Of a stretch of 64,000 nt of DNA, positions 34,502 through 44,994 are shown in pieces. Made by a program: the position numbers and the translations under genes. The stretch is from contig JAFREE010000073.1 in assembly GCA_019400425.1 (NCBI GenBank), positions 57,650 to 121,649 of the forward strand, read 5' to 3'. This DNA is from Hymenochaete sp. R1. Lineage: Eukaryota; Basidiomycota; Agaricomycetes; Hymenochaetales; Hymenochaetaceae. How positions within the stretch are numbered: the stretch's first letter is position 1; each line of letters begins with the position of its first letter. Below the pieces are notes generated by a model that did no database searches, was not told where the DNA came from, and worked only from the letters and a program-made list of their open reading frames with translations.

Positions 34502-36359
34502 TCACACGTCCTTCCTTTTCTTCGAACCAGAGCCGTCGCCTTCGTGTGCACGAGCGCCAACATTCGAACCCTCGCCAGCATCCGAATGCGATGTCCTCTT
34601 CGTCCCTCTTCCCGGTTCGATATAGCGCAGGTTCTCATCCAGCAGTGACCTTAACGTAGAGTCAGGGAAGTCTTTCTTGTACCAGGTAAGCTTGATCTGA
34701 ATCTTCCTGATTTCGCTAGTCTCGTTGACAAGGTCGGAGAATGGCGTCGGTTGAGAGTCAGAAGTATTCGAAGTGCCAGAGTCCTTCGTTGCCGAGGAGA
34801 TGGGCTGGGCGAGCAAGGCGTTTGTCAACTCTTCCAATTGAGTGCCGATGGCGGCCTCGGTCAAGTGTGGATGGAGATTGGAAAGCAATGCGCAAATCTC
34901 TTTCTTTGCTAGGTTATGATCCTTCCACGCAGCGTGCCAGGCATCTCCTGAGCTTGGTGGGAATTGGTAACAGGTAAATTCTTTGTCGTCCGTGTAAAAC
35001 CTAGGCATCCAATCATTCAGCTGACTTTCGTAAATGAATGTCATCGCCTCCACTGAGTGCTTGTAGAGATTGGATATGGATCGAGCAGCATTCCTCGTTT
35101 GCTCTCTTGTCGCGTCTCCGCCCTTATTCTTGCAAAAGCGGTCCCAATAGAGTTCCATCAGCTTGACATTACCAATACAAGTCAGCCAACTTTCCACTTC
35201 CTATAAGTGAGATGTCAGCCTCTTTAAAACCCCGTCCGGAGACATTCCATACTCGCTTTAATAGTCGATTGCTGATCACCTTTTGCATCTTCTCTCCTAT
35301 TCAATTGTGCTACAGCGAGCTGCTTGATCTGGGAAATCTTGTGAGATAAGATGTAATGAATGTTGCCTCTATTCGTGTCGTCACGTATGCTCCGATCGAG
35401 AAGGGTACCATATTCTCTGATTACAAAAGCGGCACTGTCGACACATTCAGCGAATCGCCGTTCGTGGGAGTCCAATGACTGTCCTCGACGATCTGTCCTC
35501 GATTTCTGCTCCGAGCTGTAGAGCACGGTATCCTTGCTGGGCTCGCCAAGATACTGTTTTAGTGCTGTTTTATCAAAATCATCCTTGTACTTTTCAAGTC
35601 GGGAACAGTATTTCCTGGCTCTGGCTGTTGAGCTAGTGAGCTCAGCAAAAGCTTGTTCGCCGCCTTTAGACGTATCGCCTATGAGGCAGTCATCGAAATC
35701 CTGTAGGGTAATTCCCCATTCAGGATCAGTCAGGGCATCAAGTATCTTTTCTTTCGCCATATCATAATCGTCCCAAGCTGACGGCTTCGATTTTACACCA
35801 CTGACATTTGCACTTGAAGATGATGTGGCGTAATGGACAACTGGATGAGTTGTTGCATTTTTATCGACGTAGAGTCGAGGCATCCAATCATCAAGTATAT
35901 GATCAAAATGCTCGATGAGACCCTTGCGCGCGGCTGTATAATACGCGGCTACTTTCTTGGCATCTTTTTTGAAGTCAAAGCCGTCTCCTGCTGAGTCTTC
36001 GCCACTTCCTTTAGAGCAGTAGGAGTAGTGATAAGCTTTGAGCAACCATATTTGACCGATAATGGCTACTTCCTGCGAAACATGAAATAAATCAATGAGA
36101 TTCAAGAAGCAAAAATCATTAAAATATCGTTTCTTACTTCTTTTTCGGCATCACTAGCGTTGAGTGAGTTGAGTTTATTCGACATGAATCCTGCCGTGGC
36201 TCTCTCTGTCGTTGTGAGACCTACATAGAAGCCGCGTTTTCGCTGAAGGTTCAAGTCAAGGACTCTTTCATAGTTGTCTAACGCCTCTTCGATCGATGGG
36301 AATGCTTGTATCGTAGTTTGACGAGGGTTCACGTACCTACTACCAGTGGTTTTAGACAT
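34502..36359 (-). CDS. Family copy D: intact duplicated helical-module protein
   Basis: Exons 36359-36138, 36072-35253 and 35196-34502 give 578 aa. Exon 1: TTIQAFPSIEEALDNYERVL then GFMSNKLNSLN. Exon 2 opens EVAIIGQIWLLKAYHYSYC and contains LDDWMPRLYVD, SAWDDYDMAKEKILDALTDP, CSRLEKYKDDFDKTALKQYL and a second small module (FVIREYGTLLDRS). Exon 3 opens MESWLTCIGNVKLMELYWDR and contains LNDWMPRFYTD, HAAWKDHNLAKKEICALL, IQIKLTWYKKDFPDSTLRSL and LDENLRYIEPGRGTKR, ending SGSKKRKDV. The two halves are plainly related. The third exon uses AAG|TG as acceptor; the nearer TATAG does not keep frame, which suggests a shifted splice site. No membrane segment; the basic end hints at the nucleus. Function unknown; it pairs with copy A on shared motifs (SYC.K.SGED). 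Confidence 0.72.
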
Positions 36360-36949
36360 GGCGGGAAGATATTAGTTGGCTACCAGTGGTTGTTCGAGCC
36401 TTCGAGGTCAAGCTGTGAGATGAGAGGAGCGAATCAGGTCGAGCTCGTTTTAAAGAGAAGGAAATGCATGCCTGCATAAGGCAAAACTGAAACGAATACA
36501 TGCAAAGAAACATTGCAAAGAACGTTTGGGGTTCCGGTCTCGGATATGGGTTTAGGTGGCAAGATTTTTCCACACGCGTCTACGATAGTACTGAAAGCCT
36601 TAAAATAGACTATTAGCTTTTCTCGACGTTGCAAGCGACCCAACAAGTATATTCAAGAAAAAAAAAGGGTGTGGGCAAAAGCTCTGCTTGAGATGAGGGA
36701 CGTTTGTCATCGTCGTAGAAGTTTAGAGGACGGTACAAGGAGCGACCCGCCGACTCCGCGCTCGCCTCGTTCACGGTCTCGATCGACGAGAACCATCATC
36801 ATGCCTTCAACCCACGCAACCCTTCCCCCCACACGTACGTACATTCAACTGCATTAATAACGCACGAAAGCATATCATACGTCATCTTCCTGCTATTGAC
36901 TCAAGTGCACCTGTCCACCCCTATGATCGCCAACGGTGGTAGTGCGCTG
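36360..36949. other. Intergenic region upstream of copy D
   Basis: About 590 bp with the copy D promoter. Open frames on both strands show no motif. A basic/Ser-Arg-rich open frame at 36669-36857 is not supported by any other signal. Confidence 0.35.
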
Positions 36950-37235
36950 ATGCAATCTCAGCAATCTGACACAGGAATAATGCGGTGTCGGTACCATATC
37001 GAACGAAAGTAGTATTGCAACCTACAGGTAAGACGATCAGCAAAATGCAGCGAGGGAATAACCGATCTACTGCTTTCCTTTGTCTCTCCAGAGCTACCCT
37101 TGAGTGAGTCAATCTTGTCCTGCATATGCTTCGCTGCTCCTCTCCGAGCCCGTGTGTCCTCCGGCTCTCAGCTGAGTATCGGGAACGCCTTCAGTCATCC
37201 GGCACTTCTTCGATTGACGTAAAGACGGATATCAC
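36950..37235 (-). pseudogene. Family remnant E: 5' fragment of a fifth copy
   Basis: On the minus strand, VISVFTSIEEV matches the start of the family's first module, but a TGA follows within four codons. A second frame then gives TRARRGAAKHMQDKIDSLKG, matching the end of exon 1 in copies A, C and D (AEKHM..KI.SF). After a plausible intron ending CCTGTAG comes VAILLSFDMVPTPHYSCV, which aligns without gaps to VAIIGQIWLLKAYHYSYC of copy D, keeping V-A-I and H-Y-S. Nothing of the W-M modules is left. It lies directly upstream of copy D in the same orientation. The alignment is short and made by eye, so the call rests on three separate matches in the right order and spacing. Confidence 0.7.
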
Positions 37236-38352
37236 TTTTCAAAAAGGAGAAATAGAGGATGTAGTGGGTATTGATTAGGCGAGACCTTGCTACTAATACC
37301 GTACTGTTAGCGGACGGGGGTCGACTTGTGAAAGAGGGAGGAAGCGCCGCGGATTGTCGTTATTTTTACCACAGAAACTTGAAGCTACGTGTCTTCGCTG
37401 GAATGGGTGCAAAGGATGAGTGCGAAGTGTTCTGACGAATTTTTTTTACCGTGACAGGAGTTCTCTGCCAGTGGATGAGTTGAAGTTGACTTTTTTCTTC
37501 AGCTGTCGTCTTCTTTTTGTAAAATCGATTCAATTAGTCACCGATTAAATCTCGAAGCATCCGAGTCTTTGGCAACTCTCAACATCGAATCAGGAAGCGT
37601 TCATTCGATCCATGGAATAAAAGGATGCATATGGAGTGGAACACAATGTCGGCATCTTCGTCGTGGGTGAAGGTCCAAAGCAAGCTAAGCGAAGGACGTG
37701 CGCCGCGCGCGCGTTGATGGCATGGTATGACGTTTGCGGACTGCATCTGAACAACGACTACCACGTTCCTCGACGTGCACTCGGCAACAATGTGTGCCAC
37801 ACGATCGACAAACGATTCTACCGGTGCAACTGGAAGACATGCACGGCCGAACATATAATTGCCAACGTACGGCAAGTGTACTGGGTCCGTAGACCGAACT
37901 TGATGGATGTGAAGAATCAAGTCATCCTTGTATATTGTTGACCAACGAAATCGGCATGTTTTTTCTTATAATCTCGACTCGCATTTATCTAATGCCAGTG
38001 TCTCGACCTTCGCCTCTCGTCGCCGCTCTATGCCGATTTTTGGACCTGCAGTCACGGAATTGGAAAAAGGCTGCTTGATCCCGACTCGTCCGAAGGACCG
38101 CATGGATCCTCAGGCTGCTATTGCCAGTGGTTCATGGAGTCACGATGCTCTCTTGTGCTGGTTGGCCACCGGGCTAGGACGGGTGGTCTTCAGTTGTGTT
38201 TGCCGTGTGCACTACAGTCCTCTTCTACCTTCCACGAACCGCACCATAGACGTCCCAGAGCTTACGTCCACCCTTGCTTTGTTGGCCTTGGAAAGCTTGT
38301 GCGTCGCCAATACAGTACATTGAATCCATTGGGTGGCTTTAAATCCGGACAA
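37236..38352. other. Intergenic region upstream of MCT-like gene
   Basis: 1.1 kb. The open frames at 37636-37941 and 37928-38323 lack recognisable motifs and splice partners. Probably the promoter region of the carrier gene, or decayed sequence. Confidence 0.4.
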
Positions 38353-40471
38353 ATGGTTACTATAGACGTAACTGAACCCGCCGCATCTTGGACGATGGAA
38401 CAGAATACATACAACTCAGGCTTGGAGGATAGCATTATTGCAGTGAACACAGAAAACACCCCTACACTGGATGAAGGCAAAAACTCGGAGAATGGTGACT
38501 TCAAAGCGTGGTCGACTGTTATATCTGCGTAAGTGCTATGGTCCAACGCCGTTCTCAAGTCGATACTGAAGGCGATGGTTAGCTTCATCATGCAGTTTAC
38601 AGGATTTGGGTAACTACTCCATCATCATACGAGAAGCTAGTCGCATCCCTAACATTGTTCAAGGTATGCTACAGCCTTTGGAGTTTACCAAGGTCAGCCG
38701 GATGCTTGCCTCAACCTGTGTGCAGTCGTCAATTTCGACCGACTCTGGCTTACAGATTTTTACGTTCGAGAATATCTAAGCACCACTTCGTCATCTGCTA
38801 TAAGGTAGGCGGTTTCAAGTTGTGGAGTCGAGTACAACTGGATGAGTTGATTTTTCGTAATTATAGCTGGATTGGAAGTACGCAGACATTTTTACTGCTA
38901 ACAATGGGCATCGTCACGGGTCAGCTCTTTGACAGGGGGTATTGGTTCGTGGGTCTTTAACAAAACAAAACAATCTGAACAATGACAACAACTGCACTTT
39001 CCAGTTATCATCTCGTCATCACAGGATCAATTCTCCTATGCCTTAGCCTCTTCCTTCTTTCGCTAGCGCAACCTGAGAAATATTACCAGGTTTGCTTGCA
39101 AATGTCTTGTGATAACACTAATATTTCAATTACTGATCGATTCAACAGATTTTCCTCACTCAAGGGCTTGGAGTAGGTCTTGGTTCTAGCCTATGCTACA
39201 TTCCTTCCGTTGCCATCCACTCTCAACACTTTCACACGACCGAGTATCGTGCACAAGCGATGGGTATCGCGGTCGCCGGTGTCTCTGTCGGCGGGCTTGT
39301 GCATCCCATCCTTCTTAATAGACTCCTCCATTGGAACGAGGGAGATCAAAACTGGGATGCAAGAAGGCGATTCAAGCTAGCGACGCTTTCAAGTGCCGGG
39401 CTTGTTGCTGGAGTGCAAGCTCTCGCGTTAATTTTGATAAAAACGAAGTATCCAAAGAACTCGGAGCGGGGGCTCGATTTGGATAAAAAACGGGATGAGA
39501 ATGAGAACGTAGAGAGGACAGCAGAAGAGGGCCAGAAGAAACGTGATGGGGATGAAGAGATTGAAGAGCATCAGCCGGTGAGATTGAGTCGACTGATTGC
39601 TAAATATGCTTCGGACTGGGTTTATGTATTCTTTGTCATCGGGTGAGCACCGACTTGACACCTAGTCGAACAACCTGGACTTATCTATATCAGGATGACA
39701 TTGTACGAAACGGTCTTCTTCTTCCCGAGTTACTATCTCCAGCTTTATTCAGTTGAGAGTGGGCTCAATGCCACCTTCGCGTTCTACACCGTTCGTCGAC
39801 GCTATTTTCCATATCAGCAAATTTGATACTCAAACTCTCCTTTACCCTGTCCGTAGCTCTCGATTCTCAATGGCGCATCTACCATAGGCCGTTTCGTCTC
39901 TGGATTCCTCACCCACTATCTTGGTGTTACGAACTTATTTGTGTCGTCTGCAATGGGCATGTCTGTTCTGCTTTTCTGCATGATGGCCGTTCATAGTGTT
40001 GCGGGAGTCTCGGTGTTCACAGCACTGTATGGCATGTTCTCTGGGACTTGTGAGTCCTCGAGTGGCTTACGTATACATAACTGCTGATTGCATATTCAGA
40101 CATCACCCTCATGGCCCCCGTTTTGTCTATACTTGCTGAGCATCCAGCAGAGATTGGGTGAGTAAGTATTACAGCATCTCGCCATCATCTAATAATGCCT
40201 TCTTTCGTCGTAGATCCCGAATGGGGCTATGCTTCACCCTCTCTGGGTTTGGAAGTCTCGTCGGGACGCCGATTTCTGGGGCACTTCTCACTTCGGATTA
40301 TCTTTGGTGGAGGCCGATCGTCTTCTGCGGGGTACGCAAGTTCTCCGAGAATTGAAAATTGAAGGCTCATACTTATTGAAAATCAAGGTCATATGCCTTG
40401 TAGGATGTTTCCTATTCATTGACGGGAGGTTCTTGTTAGGTCGGCGAAAGAACTCTGGATGGTTTATCTGA
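38353..40471 (+). CDS. MFS monocarboxylate-type (MCT/Mch-like) transporter
   Basis: Twelve exons (38353-38528, 38583-38609, 38664-38692, 38756-38804, 38867-38938, 39005-39089, 39149-39642, 39694-39790, 39857-40049, 40100-40157, 40214-40331, 40388-40471) sum to 1482 nt, 493 aa, without a frame break. The protein begins with a ~50-aa acidic cytoplasmic tail, then DFKAWSTVISA at TM1 and the MCP-family block GYATAFGVYQDFYVREYLST, SAISWIGSTQTFLLLTMGIV, TGQLFDRGY, LTQGLGVGLGSSLCYIPSVA, YRAQAMGIAVAGVSVGGLVH, NGASTIGRFVSGFLTHYLG and TYITLMAPVLSILAEHPAEI. The loop between TM6 and TM7 is highly charged (KKRDENENVERTAEEGQKKR). Fungal members carry riboflavin or other organic acids or are of unknown substrate, so substrate is left open. 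Exons of 27 and 29 nt are notable. Identification is secure at family level. Confidence 0.88.
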
Positions 40472-40916
40472 AGTTGTTGCATAAAGCTCATGATTTAGAC
40501 TGCTCTGAAGCGCGGGCGCTTAGGGGAATGCTCTTAATCAATCCGAAGAGAAGTTTTATGAAGTTCAATTGCTGCAGAGATAACAGACTGAGGTTCCATT
40601 CCGCCTGCGCTTACTTTCTACCCAAGTCATGATACATATCTAAAGCGAAACAGAAAGCAAGCACCCAAAATAAATGTGATAAAAGGAAATAACGAAACAA
40701 TGGTATCAGTGGCGACGATGCATGAGTCGATCCAAACTTCGAAAGTTCAAATAAATAGCCATAAAGACTTTACAATGCAAGACAGAATGAGTGAACGATG
40801 GACTGTGACAACGGACAAAACATAACATGAACAATGAAAATGCAAGCAACACTGAAAATCAAACGAAGTTCGTCATCGAGACATAACTCTGAAGAAGGTA
40901 CATGGAAATAAAACAC
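40472..40916. other. Convergent 3' intergenic region
   Basis: 445 bp, AT-rich, no coding signal. Confidence 0.4.
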
Positions 40917-42212
40917 TTAAAAGTTTGACCAGGAGATGACATCTTCTCTCGGCCTCTTCTCGTCCTCAACCTGCACCGTGACCCCCAGACTACTACTCCG
41001 AACAGGTCTCTCGCTTCTCAACCCCTTAATCGGTCGTACGAAGCACCAAGCCGGAACGGCTCCCATCTCCACATCTTCAGACGCGTGCAGAGCGGGCCTA
41101 GCAACAATACACCACCCATCATCGAATCCTTGTAGGATCGTGACGCGTTCACCAAGGACAAGGACGAGTTCGTCGGGTAAGATGGGAGTGAACACTTGTC
41201 TGACGGGACGCTGGTGGAGCGTCTTGGAGGAACCGATGAGGGAGCTCGAACGATGCTGGTCTCCCACTTCTCTTAGAGATGAGCCAGTTGAGAGCACAGA
41301 GACGCGGACGCCTGGGCCGGAGAAGGGACTTGTAGATCGGGACCGTAGATGTGAGAGGACACGGTCTACAGGGTTGGTTGACGCGCCAAGGAAGCTGCCA
41401 CGCTGGCTCCCACTATTATTGTTCTTATGGCTTGCGAGACTATTGCGATACGTTCCGCCAAAGAACGAGTCAGCAACAGAGTCTCGTGTGGCGAAGCTCG
41501 GCGCTGCTGATCCTGAAAAGGACTCGTTCGGGAAATTAAATGGTTTGTTATGGGTCGCCAGCGTCGGTGTAGATGGAGGAAGTGTCGCTGCTGATACCGA
41601 GAAGGATTGTGTGGAGACGCGTTTTTCTTCGGGGCGGGTGGATCCGATGATTGTACTGCTCCCCGAGCCCGATGATGACCCTGCGTTTGCGTTGAGAGCG
41701 AATGAGAAGGGCTTGAAGGGCTTCGGAACAGTCCCCTGTTGAGCGTAGTAGCTGAGAATATCATCGGGCGTTGCGTTCGGATGGATGATAGCTTTATTGG
41801 GTAGAATCACGGATCCAGTCAGGTTGGTACGAGAAAAGCTTGGGCCTTTGTATGCCAGAGAGCTAATACCAGAGAATATACAGAGGGGCAACTGTCAATC
41901 TTCACTTCCAAAAAGGAAGAAGGCAGTTAATAGAGGTACGTACGATTCCTTGAGAACACCTCTGACCGTCAAGAACGCCGACTCGCGATTATTTTCTCTC
42001 CTCCGTTTCCTTCTCGCCCTACAACAACGTACAAGCAGCCAAAGCACAAGCGCGAGCACGACAACGACTGCAAGGATGACGCCAACAAAAGCGTACAGGG
42101 GCACGGTGAAGCTTCCTATTTTGATCACGGACCCAAGTGGCTTAGTGCCAGGATCAGATTCGTCACTGGAAGATTGGCGGATGGTAAGGAAGGATGAAGG
42201 TTGAGGAGCCAT
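40917..42212 (-). CDS. Single-pass membrane protein with C-terminal SH3 domain
   Basis: Two exons (42212-41944 and 41862-40917) give 404 aa. The N-terminal part is short and Ser-rich, followed by one membrane helix (LYAFVGVILAVVVVLALVLW) and a basic stop-transfer patch (RCCRARRKRRR). A long disordered Ser/Thr-rich cytoplasmic region leads to an SH3-like fold at the end: QVFTPILPDELVLVLGERVT, ILQGFDDGWCIV and GAVPAWCFVRPIKGL, with the usual D-G-W and P-x-x-x-V/F-x-x pattern. Topology and SH3 position resemble fungal polarity or cell-fusion proteins such as Fus1, but sequence likeness to Fus1 outside SH3 is not apparent, so I give no symbol. The second exon's acceptor at TATTAG was preferred because the nearer TGACAG breaks frame with the GTACGT donor. 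Likely at the plasma membrane. Confidence 0.75.
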
Positions 42213-44994
42213 AGCGAGTAGATGTAAGAAGACTGGGCGGGTCGGTAAAGGTGGACTGGAAAAAAGTGAAGGAATGTGGGACAGCAAAAGAACGTTGAGT
42301 AAAGAGTGTGGTGATGAAAAGAATGGACAGCCAGTGTCGTCGATATGCGTGCCGAGAGAACAGGCAAGAGTCGAAAGCGAAGGCGAAAACCCGATGCTAG
42401 AAGTTCTGAAGCTTGAGGGTGGAATGCAAGGGTTGAGTTACTCTTGTAGGGCCGTCGCCGTTATCGAATGTCCAGTAATGAGGCAGAGATCACCGCATCA
42501 ACCGTGAACACTACCGAACTGTCCGATGTCTGACACAAAAAAGGCGTTCAACGTAGCACCGATTCAATGCTGACGACACCCAAAGGACAAGAAAAACAAA
42601 AAAGCGAGGCGAGTTTGCAGCTCGTCGCCGTCACAGCTGCTCGCAAAATGGAAGGAGAGGAAAAACAAGGATGGAAAGCGACACAGGCCAGGTCGAAGTC
42701 AAAGCGGATTGTTAGTGATGAAGGTAAAGGGGAAAGGGCTCTAAAGTTCCCAGCCGACGACGCTCAGGCGTTCTCAAGGCCCTCACGAACCCCGGTATTA
42801 ACAACTCCCAGCTGTCGAGAAAAACAGAACCAGAGGGCCCCCTTCTTCCGCCATCGGCCGCCCTACAATTTCGCGTCACTGATCCGTTCATATATATTAG
42901 TGATTGCTGATATTGATGTCGATACCAAGACGCACAAGGATACTAATGAGCTGCGCCGACAATTTCAGTCTTCTAATGAGAAAAAGGAGTACTACATAGA
43001 GGCGCACCTTATCTACCACATCCGTCATGAAGTGTACTACCTAATCAAATGAATAATGCGCTCGGTGCTCAATCAATACGATGCACTGATGTCAACGCCC
43101 GCGCTCGCGTGCCCGAGGTTGATTTCAAGTTCGATTCCGTGATACCGCGAGTCGTTGCTTGATATCAATATCGAGGGAGGGGTTGATTCTTGGGAGCGGC
43201 TGGCAATTTGGCGACATCGACAGTATATTAGGTTGCTACGACAACGAATGATCCGAGGCAAGGATTTTCCGCGACTCCGAGTCGCGTTCTATATATATAA
43301 AGGTCATCAACCTGAACTTCTCACAGGAGACATAACACAATAAGATGGCTGGACATAATTTGAACGGGGTGTAATATTTATTGATTCTGTGTTTTCGAAT
43401 TTATTGTGTTGACAGATTTGGAAATATATCCTTACTTTGGCAGGAGGATAAGAATATGTTTCCGAATTTTGTCTGCCTCGCAGATCTTGAAACATAGAAT
43501 CAATAAGTATTAGCGTTCAAGTCAAATATGTTCACCCATCTTGTGGTAATATGTCTGCTGTGTCTCATGCAAACGGGTTGCGAAGGAGTTGCTGCTGCGG
43601 CCTGCGTCGGTCGGTTACAGATCTAGAGCCACATCATTCCACGGACGGTGGTATGGCAGCTGGTATGGCATCTCTCATACGAGCAGAAGTCTTCTGACAT
43701 TGCGAGGGAATGGAGGAGTGATATGCTGTAATATCGTGCGGTAATGCACGCGCCAATATTCATGCCTCGAGTAGCTCTACTCTTGTGGTGAGTCTCCCAG
43801 ATTCAAAAGAGCGCCGTCACTGCAGTACCTCATATACCTGCCGTGCCAGTACTGGAGAGCGGCTGAAGAAAAAGAGTCACAGAGGGACGGGAAGGACAAA
43901 CGCAAACCGAACGTGAAGGATAAGTTTCGGGTCTTCGGCAACTAATCGGCATCCGATTCGGCAAACACTTTCCTGCTTAAAATAGTAATAATTTCTCGCG
44001 ATCTCGCGAGGAAACGCATCAATTTTTTCACAATTCCGCGGCGGATTGAGTGAATGAGCAGAGTTTTGAAAAGAACATATCAACGTCAATGGGAGCTGGT
44101 GCATATCAACGCATATCAATGTAGGTAGAGGGGCTACAGTACAAAGTTTACTAAGCAAAATAAAGTCAGGTGAAGGCAGGTGGAAGGAGAACAGCGAATT
44201 TCGTGAACAAAAAGACACGGTGGGAATCGCCAACCTGATCAAAGCAAATCAGCTTCGGCGCGGTTTCACTCATTCGGCGGTCGACAAGATCGATAGTCAG
44301 AGGGCAGAGATTGAAAAGGGAGAGGCGTTTTGGAAGCGGGGATGTAGGGTGCTGAATATCAAAGGGAAACGCACAAGTAACAAAGAAAGGTCAATAAGGC
44401 CAAAAAAAATAAACTGAATAATTAATACTGTGAAGAAGGAAGGAGAACGTCGTGCAAAGGTGCGAGGAAAATGTCAGTTGTATCAGTCGCAAATTGCGCA
44501 AAGGAAAACACAGAACGGAACACGTGTGCAAAAAATGTGGAGTGAGAGGTGTCAAGAAAGCAAGGGATGGAAGAATAAAGGTAATGAAAAGTGAAAGCGG
44601 ACTTGGGTAAGGAGCGACACGAAAGTTGGATATTTGGACAGGCTGGGAGAGGAGAGAGGGGGAGGTTACGGTATCGAAGGGAAGCAAGGTATAAAGATCA
44701 CGGAGCATAAAGATAAGACCGGGCGAAAGGTGATTGATGAATGGTATGGCATCCACGAAAAATTCGTTCTTCTGAGCATACATGGGCTGCTTGGGGAGGA
44801 ACGGGACGCGACGAGTAGCCCGAAGAAGGGAGCGAGACGGATGGCAGGCGGCAATAAATAAGAAATAACGTACACGTCTTACGCACAGTTGAAGCACCAT
44901 CCAAAAGGAAACTTCCCATTTTCCAAATCAAAAGGGTTCTTTTCTTTACCATGTATCAGAAAAAACACGCCATGAAATGCAGTCATCGTCAATC
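42213..44994. other. 2.8-kb gene-poor region
   Basis: No supported gene. Open frames at 42567-43052 (+) and 44391-44900 (-) have no recognisable domain or splice structure; the latter lies in the pyrimidine-rich region downstream of the membrane protein gene. A core-promoter-like CTATATATATAAAGG (about 43290-43304) has only a very short open frame (8 codons, from about 43344) behind it. Confidence 0.4.

Noticed and set aside
37636..37941. 101-codon plus-strand open frame and overlapping minus-strand frame
   Set aside because: Both strands are open over the same stretch and neither shows a known motif.
42567..43052. 161-codon plus-strand open frame
   Set aside because: Charged low-complexity translation without motif, intron pattern or promoter; likely chance.
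44391..44900. 169-codon minus-strand open frame
   Set aside because: Pyrimidine-rich, Leu/Ser/Phe-biased translation with no domain; it lies just downstream of the membrane protein gene on the same strand and is probably 3' flanking sequence.
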